A DNA stretch of 64,000 nt from positions 39,244-103,243 of the forward strand of contig CAWJOG010000019.1 of the NCBI GenBank assembly GCA_963844435.1, read 5' to 3'. Of the stretch, positions 44,082 through 55,559 are shown in pieces. A model generated the notes under the pieces. The model did not search any database. It saw only the letters and a list, made by a program, of their open reading frames with translations, and was not told the origin of the DNA. Position numbers and translations under genes: made by a program. Numbering within the stretch: position 1 is the first letter of the stretch; each line of letters begins with the position of its first letter. Source of the stretch: JBDSLU01 sp963844435 (lineage in GTDB: Bacteria; Acidobacteriota; Vicinamibacteria; Vicinamibacterales; Vicinamibacteraceae).

Positions 44082-45477
44082 ATGACCCACCTGACGCTGC
44101 TGACGATCTTCTGCCTCGCCCAGATCGCCGTGGGCGTGGCGATCGGCCGGCGCGTGCGCAGCACCAGCGACTTCTTCGTCGCCGGCCGCCGGCTCGGCCC
44201 GGCGATGCTCTTCTCGACGATGATCGCCGCCAACATCGGCGCCGGATCGACCGTCGGGGCGGCCGGCTACGGCTATCGCGACGGGCTGGCGGCGTGGTGG
44301 TGGGTGGGCTCGGCGGCGATTGGCTCGATCGTGCTTGGCCTCGTGGGTCGGGCCGCGCATCCGCCGGCTGGCCGAGGCGCACGATCTGCAGACGCTCGGC
44401 GACTACCTCGAATGGCGCTACGACTGGCGCGTCCGCGCGGCGGCCACGTCGCTCCTGTGGATCGGCACGCTGATGATCCTGGCCGGGCAGCTGCTCGCCC
44501 TGTCGTTCGTGCTCGAAGCGGTCGCCGGCTGGCCGCGCTGGGTCGGCTGCCTCGCCGGCGGCGTGGTGATGACGATCTATTTCACCGCCGGCGGCATGCT
44601 GTCGACGATCTGGGTCAACCTGGTCCAGCTCGTCGTGCTGCTGGTCGGGTTCGGGCTCGCCATGCCCTATGCGTTCGGCGCGGTCGGCGGATGGGAGGGG
44701 CTGCGACAGACCACCGACAGCACCGGGTCGTACTGGAGCCTCTGGCGCGGCGGCGGCTCGGGCTGGATCTTCCTGGCGATGCTGGGCCCGTCGTTCTTCC
44801 TGTCGCCGGGCCTGCTCCAGAAGGTCTACGGCGCGCGCGACGACCGCGCCGTGCGGATCGGCGTGCTGGCCAACGCCGCCGTACTGTTCGCCTTCGCGTT
44901 CCTGCCGGTGCTGCTCGGCATGATCGCGCGCGCGCTGCATCCCGGCCTCGCCAACCGCGAGCTGGCGCTGCCGATGCTGCTGGTCCACGATCTGCCGCTC
45001 ACCATCGGCAGCCTGGGCCTGGCGGCGCTGGTCGCCGCCGAGATCAGCACCGCCGACGCCATCCTGTTCATGCTGTCCACGTCGCTGTCGCGCGATCTCT
45101 ACCAGCGGTTCCTGCGGCCGGCGGCGGCGGACGCCGACGTGCTGCGCGTGGCGCGGATTACGTCGGTCGTGGCCGGCGTCGCCGGCGTCACCATCGCGAT
45201 CCTGGTGACCAAGGCCGTCACCGACGCGCTCGGCTTCTTCTACACGCTCCTCAGCGTCAGCCTGTTCGTGCCGATCGTCGGCGGCCTGTTCTGGCGCGGC
45301 CTCGGCGCACGCCAGGCGCTGGTCGCGATGCTCGTCGGGGTGCTCGTCGCGGCCGCGGCACAATTCGTCTTCCGTGCGGCGCTGCCGCCCGAAGTGACGC
45401 CGGCGATGGTCGGGATCATCGCGAGCGCGGCCGCGGCCTTGGCCGGCACCGCGCGTCCCGGAGCCCCTGCCCGCTGA
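44082..45477 (+). CDS. Sodium:solute symporter (SSS family, one frameshift)
   Basis: About 464 residues after repair, with 12-13 hydrophobic helices. LeuT-fold SSS features: STSDFFVAGRRLGPAMLFST, ANIGAGSTVGAAGYGYRDGL (helix 1), DLQTLGDYLEWRYDWRVRAA and FLSPGLLQKVYGARDDRAVR. Family members import sugars, amino acids or carboxylates with sodium. An extra base near 44336 switches frame between SIVLG and SWVGPRIRRLAEAHDLQ; length 3n+1 supports an insertion. The neighbours (peptidase upstream, TonB receptor downstream and convergent) suggest uptake of peptide or polysaccharide products. Only 3 bp separate it from the convergent receptor stop. Confidence 0.88.
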
Positions 45478-45480
45478 CGG

Positions 45481-48400
45481 CTACCGCCAGCCCCATTTCA
45501 CGCCGAGCTGCACGATCCGCCCGTCGTCCGCGCTGGTGATCACGCCGAACGTCGGCGTGCCCATGCTGAGGCCCGGGTTGCCAAGCCGATCTTGATCGAA
45601 CAGGTTGAACGCCTCGACGCGCAGCTCGATGTGCTGCCGGCGCGGCAGATCGATGCGGCGCACCAGCGACAGGTCCGTGCGCGCGAAGCCGGGCCCGCGC
45701 ACGATGCCCCGTCCGGCGTCGCCGATCCGGCCGGCGTTGGACGGCCAGCGTCAGGCGCGAGAAGCAGCGCGTGTCGAACCACTGCTCCACCGTCCGCGCG
45801 CCTGTCGCGTTCGGATCGCAGACGGCGTCGGGCCGGTTCGTGAGGGACGTCAGCGCGACGTCGACCGGCTCGGTGACGGTGAGCGCGAAGCCGGACTGCG
45901 CCTGCACGATCGCGTTCAGCGACCAGCCGCCGAAGGCGTGACGCACGAATCCGCCGCGATCCTCGAACGCCGGCAGCACGTAGTTGGCGCTGAACACCAC
46001 GCGGTGGCGCGCATCGAACAGCGCGTCGCCCTTCTCGCGGGCCAGCGCCGCGTCGATCGACGGCCCGTCGCCAGCGTCGAGATCGTCGAGCGACACCGGC
46101 AGCATCGGCCGCGCCTCGCCGCCGATGTTGAGCCCCGACACGTGGTCGATCGCGTGCCCCCACGTGTAGGACGCCAGCGCGGTCAGGCCGCGCCAGCGGC
46201 GGATGCGTGCGCTCGCCTGGAGCGCGTCGTACCACGAGCGCGCAGCCGCGACGCTCGGCCGCACCAGCGTGAACGCCGGCAGGAGCCGCGGCCCCTGCCG
46301 CGGCGCCGGCGCCAGGATCGGCGTCGTCGGGTTGACCTCCATGAACATCGGAAGGTGCCGCGCGCGCGTGCCGACGTAGGCGACTTCGACTCCGACGCTG
46401 CCGGCGACGTCGCGCTGCAGCGAGAGGTGGTAGTGCTGCGCGACGGGCGTCGTGAAGCGCGGCCCCCAGCCGATGAAGATCAGCCCCGGTGGAAAGCCGG
46501 AGCCGCTGCCGCTGATGCCTTCGAGCGGCGCCTGGAAGTGCGGCACCGCGGAGGTGAGCGCGTAGTTCACCTCGGTCAGCGGCTGGAACGGTGGCGCCAG
46601 CGTGCCGTTCTGGAAGAAGTCGCCCTGTCCGGCCGGCGTGTCGTAAAACAGCCCCCAGCCGCCGCGGATCACCGTCCTTCCGGCGCCGTCGATGTCCCAG
46701 ACCACGCCGACGCGCGGTGCCACGTTGTTGCCGTCGGTCTCGTAGGTCCCGCGTGGCACCCCGGGGTCGCCCGGATACACGAGGCCGGTGGGTGCTGACG
46801 GGAATCGTGCCGACTGCTGACCGGGGTGGAACGCGTTCAGCTTGTCGCCGCGCTCGACGAACGGCGCGGCGCGCTCGTAGCGCAGGCCGGCCTGGACGCT
46901 GAGCCCATCCGCGACGCGCCAGTCGTCCTGCACGTAGACGCTCGTCGTCCACGTGTGGCCGTCCATGTTCGGATCGCCGGCCGCCTGCCGGTACTGCTGC
47001 GGCAGGCCGAGCAGGAAATCGGCGGCGGCGTTGCCGGTGTACTGCCCGTTGAAGGTGAAGTTGCCGTTCGGCCGGTTGATGAACGCGAGCGCGATGCGAT
47101 CGCGCCGGACCTCGACGCCGCCCTTGACGCTGTGGCGGCCCAGGATCTTCGTCAGATCGTCGGCGATGGTGAGCACGTCGTTGACGCGCGACGCGAACGG
47201 CTGCTGCGCGTCGCCCAGCGTGAAGAAGCCGTTGACGCCGATGTTGGGCAGGCCGAGCGCGACCGGGTTGCTCGGCGTGATCGCGAAGCCGAGGTCGCGC
47301 GGATCGAGGCCGCTGGTGACGTTCGGCTCGGCGTCGATGCGGTTGATCGACACCCGCGCCTCGTTCGACGACGGTCGGCCCGAACACCGTGGTGCCAGAG
47401 ACCAGCGCATCGAGCAGCCCCGCCCGCGCCACGTTGCCGGCCGGCGAGAAGTTGGCTGGCCCGAGGGGATTGCGCTGCTCGGTGCGGGCGGCGTGCACGC
47501 GCGCCAACACCTTGTTCGAGTCGTTGACGTTGAGGTCGACCCGCACGCCGAACTGGTGCCGGCGGTCGAGAACGTCTGGCGACTGCGTGTAGCGGTTGCC
47601 CGGCTGGTTCGGCAGGGGCACATAGTCGTCGAGGAGCCGCGCCGCGATGTCGTCGAGGCGCGTCGGCGGGATCACGTTGCCTGGGAACGGCTGTCCCGTC
47701 AGCGGATCGCGGATCGCCGGTCCGCCCGAGAAGTCGCCGGCGCGCTGCGCCGCGCTCGGCACCACGCGCGTGTCGGTGGTGCCGCGCCGGTTGCGAAAGC
47801 CCTCGTAGTAGCCGAACACGAACGCGCTGGTTCTCGACGATCGGCCCGCCGGCGGTGCCGCCGAACTGGTGCTGATCGAGGGCCGGCTTGCTCACGGCGA
47901 AGCGGTTGCGCGCCTCGAGAGCGTCGTCGCGATCGAACCACCAGCCCGAGCCGCGCCACTCGTGTGAGCCGGCACGCGTGACGACGCTGACCACCGCGCC
48001 GGCGTTGCGGCCGTACTCCGCGTTGAAGGCGTGCGTGAAGATGCGGAACTCGCCGATCGCGTCGGGCGGCGGCCGCAGCACGAAGCCGGTGTTGAAGCTG
48101 TCGTTGTTGGGCGCGCCGTCGAGCAGGAAGTTGTTCGACTGGTTGCGCATGCCGTTGACGGTGAAGCCGCCGGTGGCGTTGCCGAAGCCGCCCGGCGTCG
48201 CGTCGCCGGCTTGTCCGCCCAGGGCCGCCGGCGGCGCGAGCACGCCGGGCATGAGCGTGCCGAGCTGGGTGAAGTTGCGACCGTTGAGCGGCAGCTCGAT
48301 CAGGTCGCGGTTCGGGATGAGCAGCCCCAGCGCGGCGCCCGCGGTGTCCACCAGCGAGTGGCTCGGAGGAGTCGATGTGTGACAACTCCCGAATGGCAGC

Positions 48401-48740
48401 CAGCGTCGAGCCGGATATCCAACCGCACCGGCGAACCGGCGGCCAGGATCACGTCACGGTCGACCGGCTTGAAGCCTTCGAGCGTCACGCGCAGATCGTA
48501 GCGGCCGGGCGCAGTCGCGAAACGTGAACGCGCCGTCGGCGTCGGTCGACGCTGCGACGCACGCGCTCCTGTCACCTCGTTGGTCAGCGTCACCTCCGCG
48601 CCGGGAATGAAACCGCCGGTCGGGTCGACGACACGTCCGCTCAGGGTTCCAACGGACTGCGCGTGAAGAGGGCCAGGAAGGAGAGCGAGGAGGGAGACCG
48701 CCAGGCCGACGATGACGGCCGGCCTGGCGGCATTGCTGGA
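45481..48740 (-). CDS. Oar-like TonB-dependent receptor (several frameshifts)
   Basis: About 1080 residues if repaired. The N-terminus gives a signal peptide (VGLAVSLLALLPGPLHAQ), a carboxypeptidase-regulatory-like beta domain (GTLSGRVVDPTGGFIPGAEV, LRVTLEGFKPVDRDVILA), then a plug (LNGRNFTQLGTLMPGVLAPP, GMRNQSNNFLLDGAPNNDSF). The barrel follows with IVENQ-AFVFGYYEGFRNRRG, RDPLTGQPFPGNVIPPTR and TWGHAIDHVSG; it ends LRVEAFNLFDQDRLGNPG and KWGWR. At least five single-base insertions occur (near 45750, 47369, 47826 and in 48360-48530). Each is surrounded by intact family sequence. Such receptors import oligosaccharides or peptides across the outer membrane. The start codon cannot be fixed. Confidence 0.85.
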
Positions 48741-48793
48741 AGAACAGAGGTCTTGCGACTTTCCGGCGCGCTCGTCCGCGCCTCCTTGCTCGA

Positions 48794-48809
48794 ACGACTC
48801 CGGAGTCGT
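48794..48809. repeat. 16-bp palindrome of the GACTCCGGAGTC family
   Basis: ACGACTCCGGAGTCGT is a perfect palindrome between the TonB receptor start region and the GH3 stop. It has the same core as the elements at 14752-14822 and 18677-18710. Confidence 0.6.
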
Positions 48810-48816
48810 CCTTCCG

Positions 48817-50709
<1,893 letters not shown>

Positions 50710-50787
50710 GAGTCGGGATTCTACCGCCTGGCCCCGCCGCGGCAATGGTCGGGCTTGGATGGCGGGTTGGTGTAGGCTGTGCGATCC

Positions 50788-51441
50788 ATGGCGGACGCAG
50801 CGGTCCACACGATTGCGGTCACCACCCACGGCCGCTACCTGGTTCGGCCCCCTGAGACCACGCCCGCGCGCGTCGCCGTGGTCGGCTTCCACGGCTACGG
50901 GCAGCGCGCCGAGGACCTGCTCGTCGAGCTCACGGCGCTGCCGGGCTCCGAAGCGTGGCTCCTCGTGTCGGTGCAGGGGCTGCACCGCTTCTACGACCGC
51001 GCCGCGCAGCAGGTCATCGCGCACTGGATGACGCACGAGGACCGCGAGCTGGCCATCGGCGACAACGTCGCCTACGTGGACGCCGTCGTCGCCGCGGTGG
51101 CCGCGGCGCACCCCTTCGAGCGGCTCGTGTTCGTCGGCTTCTCGCAGGGCGCGTCGATGGCCTCGCGGGCCGCCGCGCAGGCGGGCGATCGCTGCCACGG
51201 CCTCGTCCTGCTCGGCGGCGACATCGCGCCCGAGGTGCTGGCCGCCGGCGCGCGCCTGCCGCGGACGATCCTGGGCCGCGGCACCACCGATGCGTACTAC
51301 AGCGCGAAGCAGTTCGCCGCCGACAGCGAGGCGCTCGAGGAGCGCGGTGTCCTCGCCGCGGCGGTGGAGTTCAACGGGGGACACGAGTTCAGCCCGATGT
51401 TCCGGGCCGCCGCCGGGGCGCTGATCCAGAGCCTGGCGTAG
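50788..51441 (+). CDS. Phospholipase/carboxylesterase-family hydrolase
   Basis: 217 residues, cytoplasmic alpha/beta-hydrolase of the YpfH/acyl-protein-thioesterase type. RVAVVGFHGYGQRAEDLLVE is the oxyanion strand-loop, VFVGFSQGASMASRAAAQ holds the nucleophilic Ser, the Asp lies in RGTTDAYYSA, and the His in FNGGHEFSP. Substrates are small carboxylic esters or acyl groups. ATG 50788 (MADAAVHTI) is preferred to the ATG 9 bp upstream because of family length. A TAGGCT box 10 bp before suggests a short leader. It starts a co-directional run of four small genes. Confidence 0.85.
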   Translation: MADAAVHTIAVTTHGRYLVRPPETTPARVAVVGFHGYGQRAEDLLVELTALPGSEAWLLVSVQGLHRFYDRAAQQVIAHWMTHEDRELAIGDNVAYVDAVVAAVAAAHPFERLVFVGFSQGASMASRAAAQAGDRCHGLVLLGGDIAPEVLAAGARLPRTILGRGTTDAYYSAKQFAADSEALEERGVLAAAVEFNGGHEFSPMFRAAAGALIQSLA

Positions 51442-51481
51442 GTTTCCGCCGCGGATGCGCGGCGGGTGGAGAGGAGCACGC

Positions 51482-51997
51482 GTGCGCCGTCTTCGTTATC
51501 AGGTGGCCGCCAGCCTCGACGGCTTCATCGCCGGTCCCAACGGCGAGTTCGACTGGATCCCGATGGATCCCGAGATCGACTTCACGGCCCTCTGGGCCGC
51601 CTACGACACGGTCGTGATGGGCCGCAAGACGTTCGAGGCCTCCGGCGCGATGGCGACGGGCATGAAGGGCATCCAGGTGGTCGTCTACTCGACGACGCTC
51701 GATCCCGCGAAGCACAAGAAGGTGACGGTGGTGAAGACCGACCCCGCCGCGCACGTCCGCGAGCTGAAGGACAAGCCGGGCAAGGACATCTGGCTGTTCG
51801 GGGGCGGCGCGCTCTTCCGGTCGCTCCTCGCGGCCGGCGTCGTCGACACCGTGGAGCCCGCCGTCTGCCCCATCCTGCTCGGCGGCGGCATCCCGCTGCT
51901 GCCCACGCCGGCGGCGCAGGCGAAGCTGTCGCTCACCCGCCACAAGGTCTATCAGGCTTCCGGCATCGTGCTGCTCGAATATGCCGTCGTCCGCTGA
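51482..51997 (+). CDS. Dihydrofolate-reductase-like RibD C-terminal domain protein
   Basis: 171 residues. The RibD_C/DHFR-like fold is shown by RYQVAASLDGFIAGPNGEFD, TVVMGRKTFEASG, the GKDIWLFGGGALFRSLLAAG nucleotide-binding turn and PILLGGGIPLLP. These stand-alone proteins are NAD(P)H-binding reductases of unknown substrate; they lack the RibD deaminase domain. The start is a GTG at 51482 with GGAGAGGAG upstream. It is followed after 21 bp by a DinB-like protein and may be co-transcribed with the hydrolase ahead. Confidence 0.88.
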   Translation: MRRLRYQVAASLDGFIAGPNGEFDWIPMDPEIDFTALWAAYDTVVMGRKTFEASGAMATGMKGIQVVVYSTTLDPAKHKKVTVVKTDPAAHVRELKDKPGKDIWLFGGGALFRSLLAAGVVDTVEPAVCPILLGGGIPLLPTPAAQAKLSLTRHKVYQASGIVLLEYAVVR

Positions 51998-52018
51998 CGC
52001 CGGCGGGAGGAATCGTCG

Positions 52019-52498
52019 ATGTCCGTTCCCGAGTACGCCCACCGCCTGCGCGACGCGGTCGCGCACGCCGCGCCGATCCTGCTCGCCCTCGACGCCGACG
52101 TCTCGGCGCGGCCGCTGGCCTCGGGCAAGTGGTCGCCCCGCGAGATCGTCGGCCACCTGATCGACTCGGCGGCCAACAACCACCAGCGCTTCGTCCGCGG
52201 CCAGCTGCAGGACGACCTGGTGTTCCTCGGCTACGCGCAGGAGGAATGGGTGCGCGTCCAGCACTACGCGGACGCGCCGTGGCCGGACCTCGTCGCGCTG
52301 TGGCGGCTCTACAACCTGCACCTGGCGCGGGTCATGGAGCTGACGCCGGCCGACCGGCGCATGAGCCCACGGGCCCGGCACAACATCCAGGAGATCGGCT
52401 TCGCCGCGCCGATCGAGGCCACCGCCACGCTCGACGGCATCATGCTGGACTACGTCGAGCACCTGCTGCATCACCTGCGGCAGCTGGGAGTCGCATAG
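52019..52498 (+). CDS. DinB-superfamily protein
   Basis: 159 residues in the DinB/YfiT four-helix bundle. Metal-site candidates are His in REIVGHLIDSAANNHQRFV (about residue 46) and the HLLHHLRQLGVA C-terminus (about 148-152). Members are metal-binding thiol-related transferases, or stress proteins without known activity. GGGAGGAA precedes the ATG. Its stop TAG overlaps the GTG of the next gene by one base (TAGTG), so the two are translationally coupled. Confidence 0.85.
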   Translation: MSVPEYAHRLRDAVAHAAPILLALDADVSARPLASGKWSPREIVGHLIDSAANNHQRFVRGQLQDDLVFLGYAQEEWVRVQHYADAPWPDLVALWRLYNLHLARVMELTPADRRMSPRARHNIQEIGFAAPIEATATLDGIMLDYVEHLLHHLRQLGVA

Positions 52499-53451
52499 TG
52501 GCCCTCCGGCTTGTCCTCCTGGCGGCGGCCGCCAGCGTCGTCGCCCTGGCGCCGCCCAGGGAAGGGCCGCGCGCGGATCATCATCAGCACCTGTTCGGCC
52601 CAGCCATCGTGGCCCGCGCCACGACGCCGATGGAGATGGTCGACGGGGCACGCCTGATCGCGTTGCTCGACGACGCCGGCATCCGCCAGGCCGCCGTGCT
52701 GTCGCTCGCGTACATGTATGGCAACCCGAACCGCCCGCCGGTCGAGCGCGAGTACGAGGCGGTCAAGGCCGAGAACGACTGGACCAGCGCGCAGGTCGCG
52801 AAGTTCCCGGATCGCCTGGTCGCCTTCTGCAGCATCAACCCGCTGCGCCCGTACGCGCTCGAGGAGATGGCGCGCTGCGCGAACGATCCGCACCTGAACC
52901 GCGGCCTCAAGCTGCATTTCGGCAACTCGGACGTGAACCTGACCAATCCGTCGGACGCCGCGCGGCTGCGTGAGGTGTTCGCGCTGGCCAATCGGCAGCG
53001 CATGGCGATCGTCGTCCACGCCCGCACGACGATCTCCAAGCAGCGTCCGTACAACGCGGAGCACGCGCGCGTCTTCCTGGACGCGCTGTTACCGGCGGCG
53101 CCGGACGTGCCGGTGCAGATCGCGCACCTCGCCGGCTCCGGCGGCTACGACGAAGCGGGCCTCGACGACGCGGTCGGCGTGTTCGTGGACGCGATCGCCG
53201 CCAGGGATCCGCGCGTGGCCAAGCTGTGGTTCGACGTCTCCGGCCTGGCCGGCATCGGGAACTGGCCGCGGCCGGCGCCGCGCGTCGCCGAGCGCATCCG
53301 ACAGCTCGGCGTCCACCGTGTGCTGTGGGGAGCCGATGGTGCCGCCGGCGGCAATACGCCTGCCGCAGCGTGGAAGGCCTTCAGCGACATCCCACTGACG
53401 CCGGCCGAGCTCGAGACGATCCGGACCAACGTCGCGCCGTACCTGAAGTGA
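52498..53451 (+). CDS. Amidohydrolase-family (Amidohydro_2) protein, possibly exported
   Basis: 317 residues. The N-terminus VALRLVLLAAAASVVAL is signal-like. The TIM-barrel metal site has HHQHLFG (first strand H-x-H), MAIVVHARTTISK (His), PVQIAHLAGSGGYDE (His) and VLWGADGAAGG (Asp). The family hydrolyses or decarboxylates cyclic or carboxylate substrates. GTG 52498 is taken as start because it overlaps the DinB stop and keeps the signal peptide. The next gene is convergent. Confidence 0.82.
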   Translation: MALRLVLLAAAASVVALAPPREGPRADHHQHLFGPAIVARATTPMEMVDGARLIALLDDAGIRQAAVLSLAYMYGNPNRPPVEREYEAVKAENDWTSAQVAKFPDRLVAFCSINPLRPYALEEMARCANDPHLNRGLKLHFGNSDVNLTNPSDAARLREVFALANRQRMAIVVHARTTISKQRPYNAEHARVFLDALLPAAPDVPVQIAHLAGSGGYDEAGLDDAVGVFVDAIAARDPRVAKLWFDVSGLAGIGNWPRPAPRVAERIRQLGVHRVLWGADGAAGGNTPAAAWKAFSDIPLTPAELETIRTNVAPYLK

Positions 53452-53461
53452 TGCGCCGGCG

Positions 53462-54256
53462 TCAGGGCCTCGCCGGGGAGTAGCCCTTCACGGCCCACGC
53501 ACGCGCCGTCATGACGAACGGCCCACCGCCGTTGCCGTGCTCACCGGCCAGGCGACGACGCAAGCGGTCGGACAAGAGCGTGCGGGCCGCTGGCGACAGG
53601 CTGGCGACGTAGGCACCCGCCGGCCCCTGGCCGCCGAGAAACGGGCTCCAGTAGTCCTCGAACGACGCGAAGGGCGTCTCGATCGTCAGCGGCCGCTCGC
53701 CCACCGCGAGCATGCCCTGCGACAGCCACAACGCGGAGAGCTGGCTGTGGCGGCACAAGGGCAAGTGGCGCTCGTCGCGCGCGGCCGCGGCCGGATCGGC
53801 GGCGACGGCCTCGTCCCAGAACGCACGCAGCATCTGCATGCCGTCGCCGTAGTCCCAGACGGCCGCGGCCACCAGTCCGCCCGGGCGGGTCACGCGGATC
53901 TGCTCGGCGAGCGCCAGCGCCGGATCGGGCACGAAGTTGAGCGCGAGGAGCGACACCGCGCGATCGAAGGTGCCGTCGGAGAAATCGAGCGCCTGCGCGT
54001 CGCCGACGACGAAGCGGATGCCCCGGCGCGGCGCCCGCTGACGCGCCGCCGACACGTAGTCCTGCGCCGGATCGACGGCGGTGACGTGCGCCTTGGGCCG
54101 CGCCTCGAGGATCGCGGTGGCGAGTGCACCGGTCCCGGACCCGACGTCCAGCACCGACTCGCCGTCCTGCACGCCCGCGAACTCGACGAACAGTGGCGCC
54201 AGGCGGCGGCTCCACCGCCCCATGAAGGGCTCGTAGGCGTGGCTCTGCGCGAACAT
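53462..54256 (-). CDS. Class-I SAM-dependent methyltransferase
   Basis: 264 residues. Motif I VLDVGSGTGALATAIL (about residues 35-50), acidic end of strand 2 HVTAVDPAQDYVSAA, motif II VVGDAQALDFSDGTFDRAVS and motif III QIRVTRPGGLVAAAVWDYGD define the Methyltransf_11/25 group. The C-terminal cap (YWSPFLGGQGPAGAYVASLS) resembles that of ubiquinone/menaquinone-like and small-molecule methyltransferases. Substrate unknown. The ATG at 54256 is chosen over a GTG one codon earlier. Downstream it meets the amidohydrolase gene 10 bp away. Confidence 0.88.
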   Translation of the reverse strand: MFAQSHAYEPFMGRWSRRLAPLFVEFAGVQDGESVLDVGSGTGALATAILEARPKAHVTAVDPAQDYVSAARQRAPRRGIRFVVGDAQALDFSDGTFDRAVSLLALNFVPDPALALAEQIRVTRPGGLVAAAVWDYGDGMQMLRAFWDEAVAADPAAAARDERHLPLCRHSQLSALWLSQGMLAVGERPLTIETPFASFEDYWSPFLGGQGPAGAYVASLSPAARTLLSDRLRRRLAGEHGNGGGPFVMTARAWAVKGYSPARP

Positions 54257-54494
54257 CACGATCCCTGGAACGCCCCCCAGCGGCTCATCCGAACGACCCG
54301 GTGAGCATGCGCGGCTGCGAGCCCTGCGTCCAGCGACGTTTTGGTCGCCGTCGAGCGGCCATTTTCGTTACCTGATCCACAATGCGGCCGGACGGCGCGG
54401 CGGCGGTTTCGCCGCCGGGCGCGTCGCCGCGACGGCGAGGGAGGACTCTTGAATCATCGCGCTTGCTACGGCCGTCCTTGGAGCGGCCGCGCTC

Positions 54495-55010
54495 GTGACC
54501 GCCCACTCCGGGCGCGCCAACGGCCAGACACCCCCGGCGACGCCCCCCGCCGCTGCCGTCTCGCCCGCCGCCGTCGACGACAACCGGCGCGTCGTCCGCC
54601 AGCATCACGAGCGGCTCAACGCCGGCGACTGGCAGGCCGCCCTCCTCGACTACGCCGAGGACACCCGGAACTTCGGCCGCCCGGTCGGGCGCGACGGATT
54701 GCGGGCGACGTTCGAGGACATCTACACGACGTTCCCCGACTGGAAGATGGAGATCGTCGACCTGGTCGCGGAGGGCGACTGGGTCGTCGTCCGCTGCACC
54801 GTCAGCGGCACGCACAAGGGCGTCGGCAAACGGCCGATCAACGGCGGCATGCTCGTCGGCGTCGCGCCAACCGGCAAGCGCTTCGAAGTCCAGCACATCC
54901 ACTGGTACACCGTCCGCGGCGGGAAGATCGTCGACCATCGGGCGACCCGGGACGACATCGGCATGAACCGGCAGCTCGGACTGCTGCCGCTTGCGCCCGG
55001 ACCGGGCTGA
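54495..55010 (+). CDS. SnoaL-like ester-cyclase-family protein, start uncertain
   Basis: At least 171 residues from the GTG at 54495. The SnoaL-like fold shows NRRVVRQHHERLNAGDWQAA, YTTFPDWKMEIVDLVAEGDW, VVVRCTVSGTHKG and EVQHIHWYTVRGGKIVDHRA. The upstream in-frame codons 54453-54494 read IIALATAVLGAAALVTAHSG, an excellent signal peptide, and GGAGG lies just before them. The frame there begins with ATC after a TGA, so the true start may be a rare ATC or an ATG lost to an indel. If so the protein is exported. Function within the SnoaL family cannot be specified. The 230 bp upstream hold a GC hairpin near 54401 and nothing else recognisable. Confidence 0.75.
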   Translation: MTAHSGRANGQTPPATPPAAAVSPAAVDDNRRVVRQHHERLNAGDWQAALLDYAEDTRNFGRPVGRDGLRATFEDIYTTFPDWKMEIVDLVAEGDWVVVRCTVSGTHKGVGKRPINGGMLVGVAPTGKRFEVQHIHWYTVRGGKIVDHRATRDDIGMNRQLGLLPLAPGPG

Positions 55011-55362
55011 GGCTCGCCGCGGCAAGGTTGCATCGGGGCTTGCCGCTATAGCCGTAAAGACGTGTGAACCCTGGGGGCAAACGTGCCGTAGTCATGGGAG
55101 AGATGCGCGACTGGCGCCGCCCACGGCTCGGGGTTCCCCACTTCACCCTCGCCCTGGTGTTTCTCCCCCTCGGCGCGCCCGGCGTCCGGGCCTCGTCGCC
55201 CCGTCCGGCCATCGTGACGGCTCGGATCGCCGCCTGCGGATCGGTGCAGCCGGCCGAGCGGCTCGGGTGTGGTATCCTTCCGGTTCGCCGCGGTCACGGC
55301 GCTCCTCGCTGAGCGACGACCGACGCGGCGGGCCCCGAAGCCCTGGGGTCCCCACCCCGAGT
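55011..55362. other. Intergenic leader region before the tRNA, no gene recognised
   Basis: No convincing ORF. GCCGT (55085-55089) pairs with ACGGC (55123-55127), enclosing AGTC (55090-55093) with GACT (55109-55112), a possible folded RNA preceded by CTGGGGGCAAACGTGCC. A GGCCCC/GGGGTCC hairpin lies at 55330-55351, just before the tRNA, and TATCCT near 55273 could be a promoter box. Confidence 0.3.
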
Positions 55363-55438
55363 GGGCCGGTAGCTCAATTGGCAGAGCAGCAGACTCTTAA
55401 TCTGTTGGTTGAGGGTTCGACTCCCTCCCGGCTCACCA
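55363..55438 (+). tRNA. tRNA-Lys (anticodon CTT)
   Basis: A complete cloverleaf of 76 nt with encoded CCA. Acceptor stem GGGCCGG/CCGGCTC, D-loop TAGCTCAATTGGCAGAGCA, anticodon arm CAGA-CTCTTAA-TCTG with anticodon CTT, T arm GAGGGTTCGACTCCCTC. Anticodon CTT reads AAG (Lys). It is followed by remnants of an integrase and a transposase, so it probably served as an integration site. Confidence 0.95.
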
Positions 55439-55489
55439 TAACTCATTTCGCGTCAATCGTTTGCGGCGGCACAACCGCCCACAGTGCAA

Positions 55490-55538
55490 CAGACACTCAA
55501 GTCTGTTGGTTGACGGTTCGACTTCCCGCCGGCCCACC
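55490..55538 (+). repeat. Degenerate copy of the tRNA-Lys 3' half
   Basis: About 49 bp align with the anticodon arm to the 3' end of the tRNA, including CTGTTGGTTGA, GGTTCGACT and a final CACC, at roughly 80% identity and in the same orientation. It lies 52 bp after the tRNA. It lacks the 5' half, so it is not a tRNA gene. It has the shape of an old attachment-site duplication. Confidence 0.65.
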
Positions 55539-55559
55539 GCTTCATCCTCTTCACTATCA

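Noticed and set aside
55060..55130. c-di-GMP-I riboswitch
   Set aside because: GGCAAAC is present but the partner GACGCAAAGCC and the conserved helices are absent, and no downstream gene is controlled.
55440..55540. A second tRNA gene after tRNA-Lys
   Set aside because: Only the anticodon arm to 3' end is present, with mismatches in the T stem and no acceptor 5' strand or D arm.
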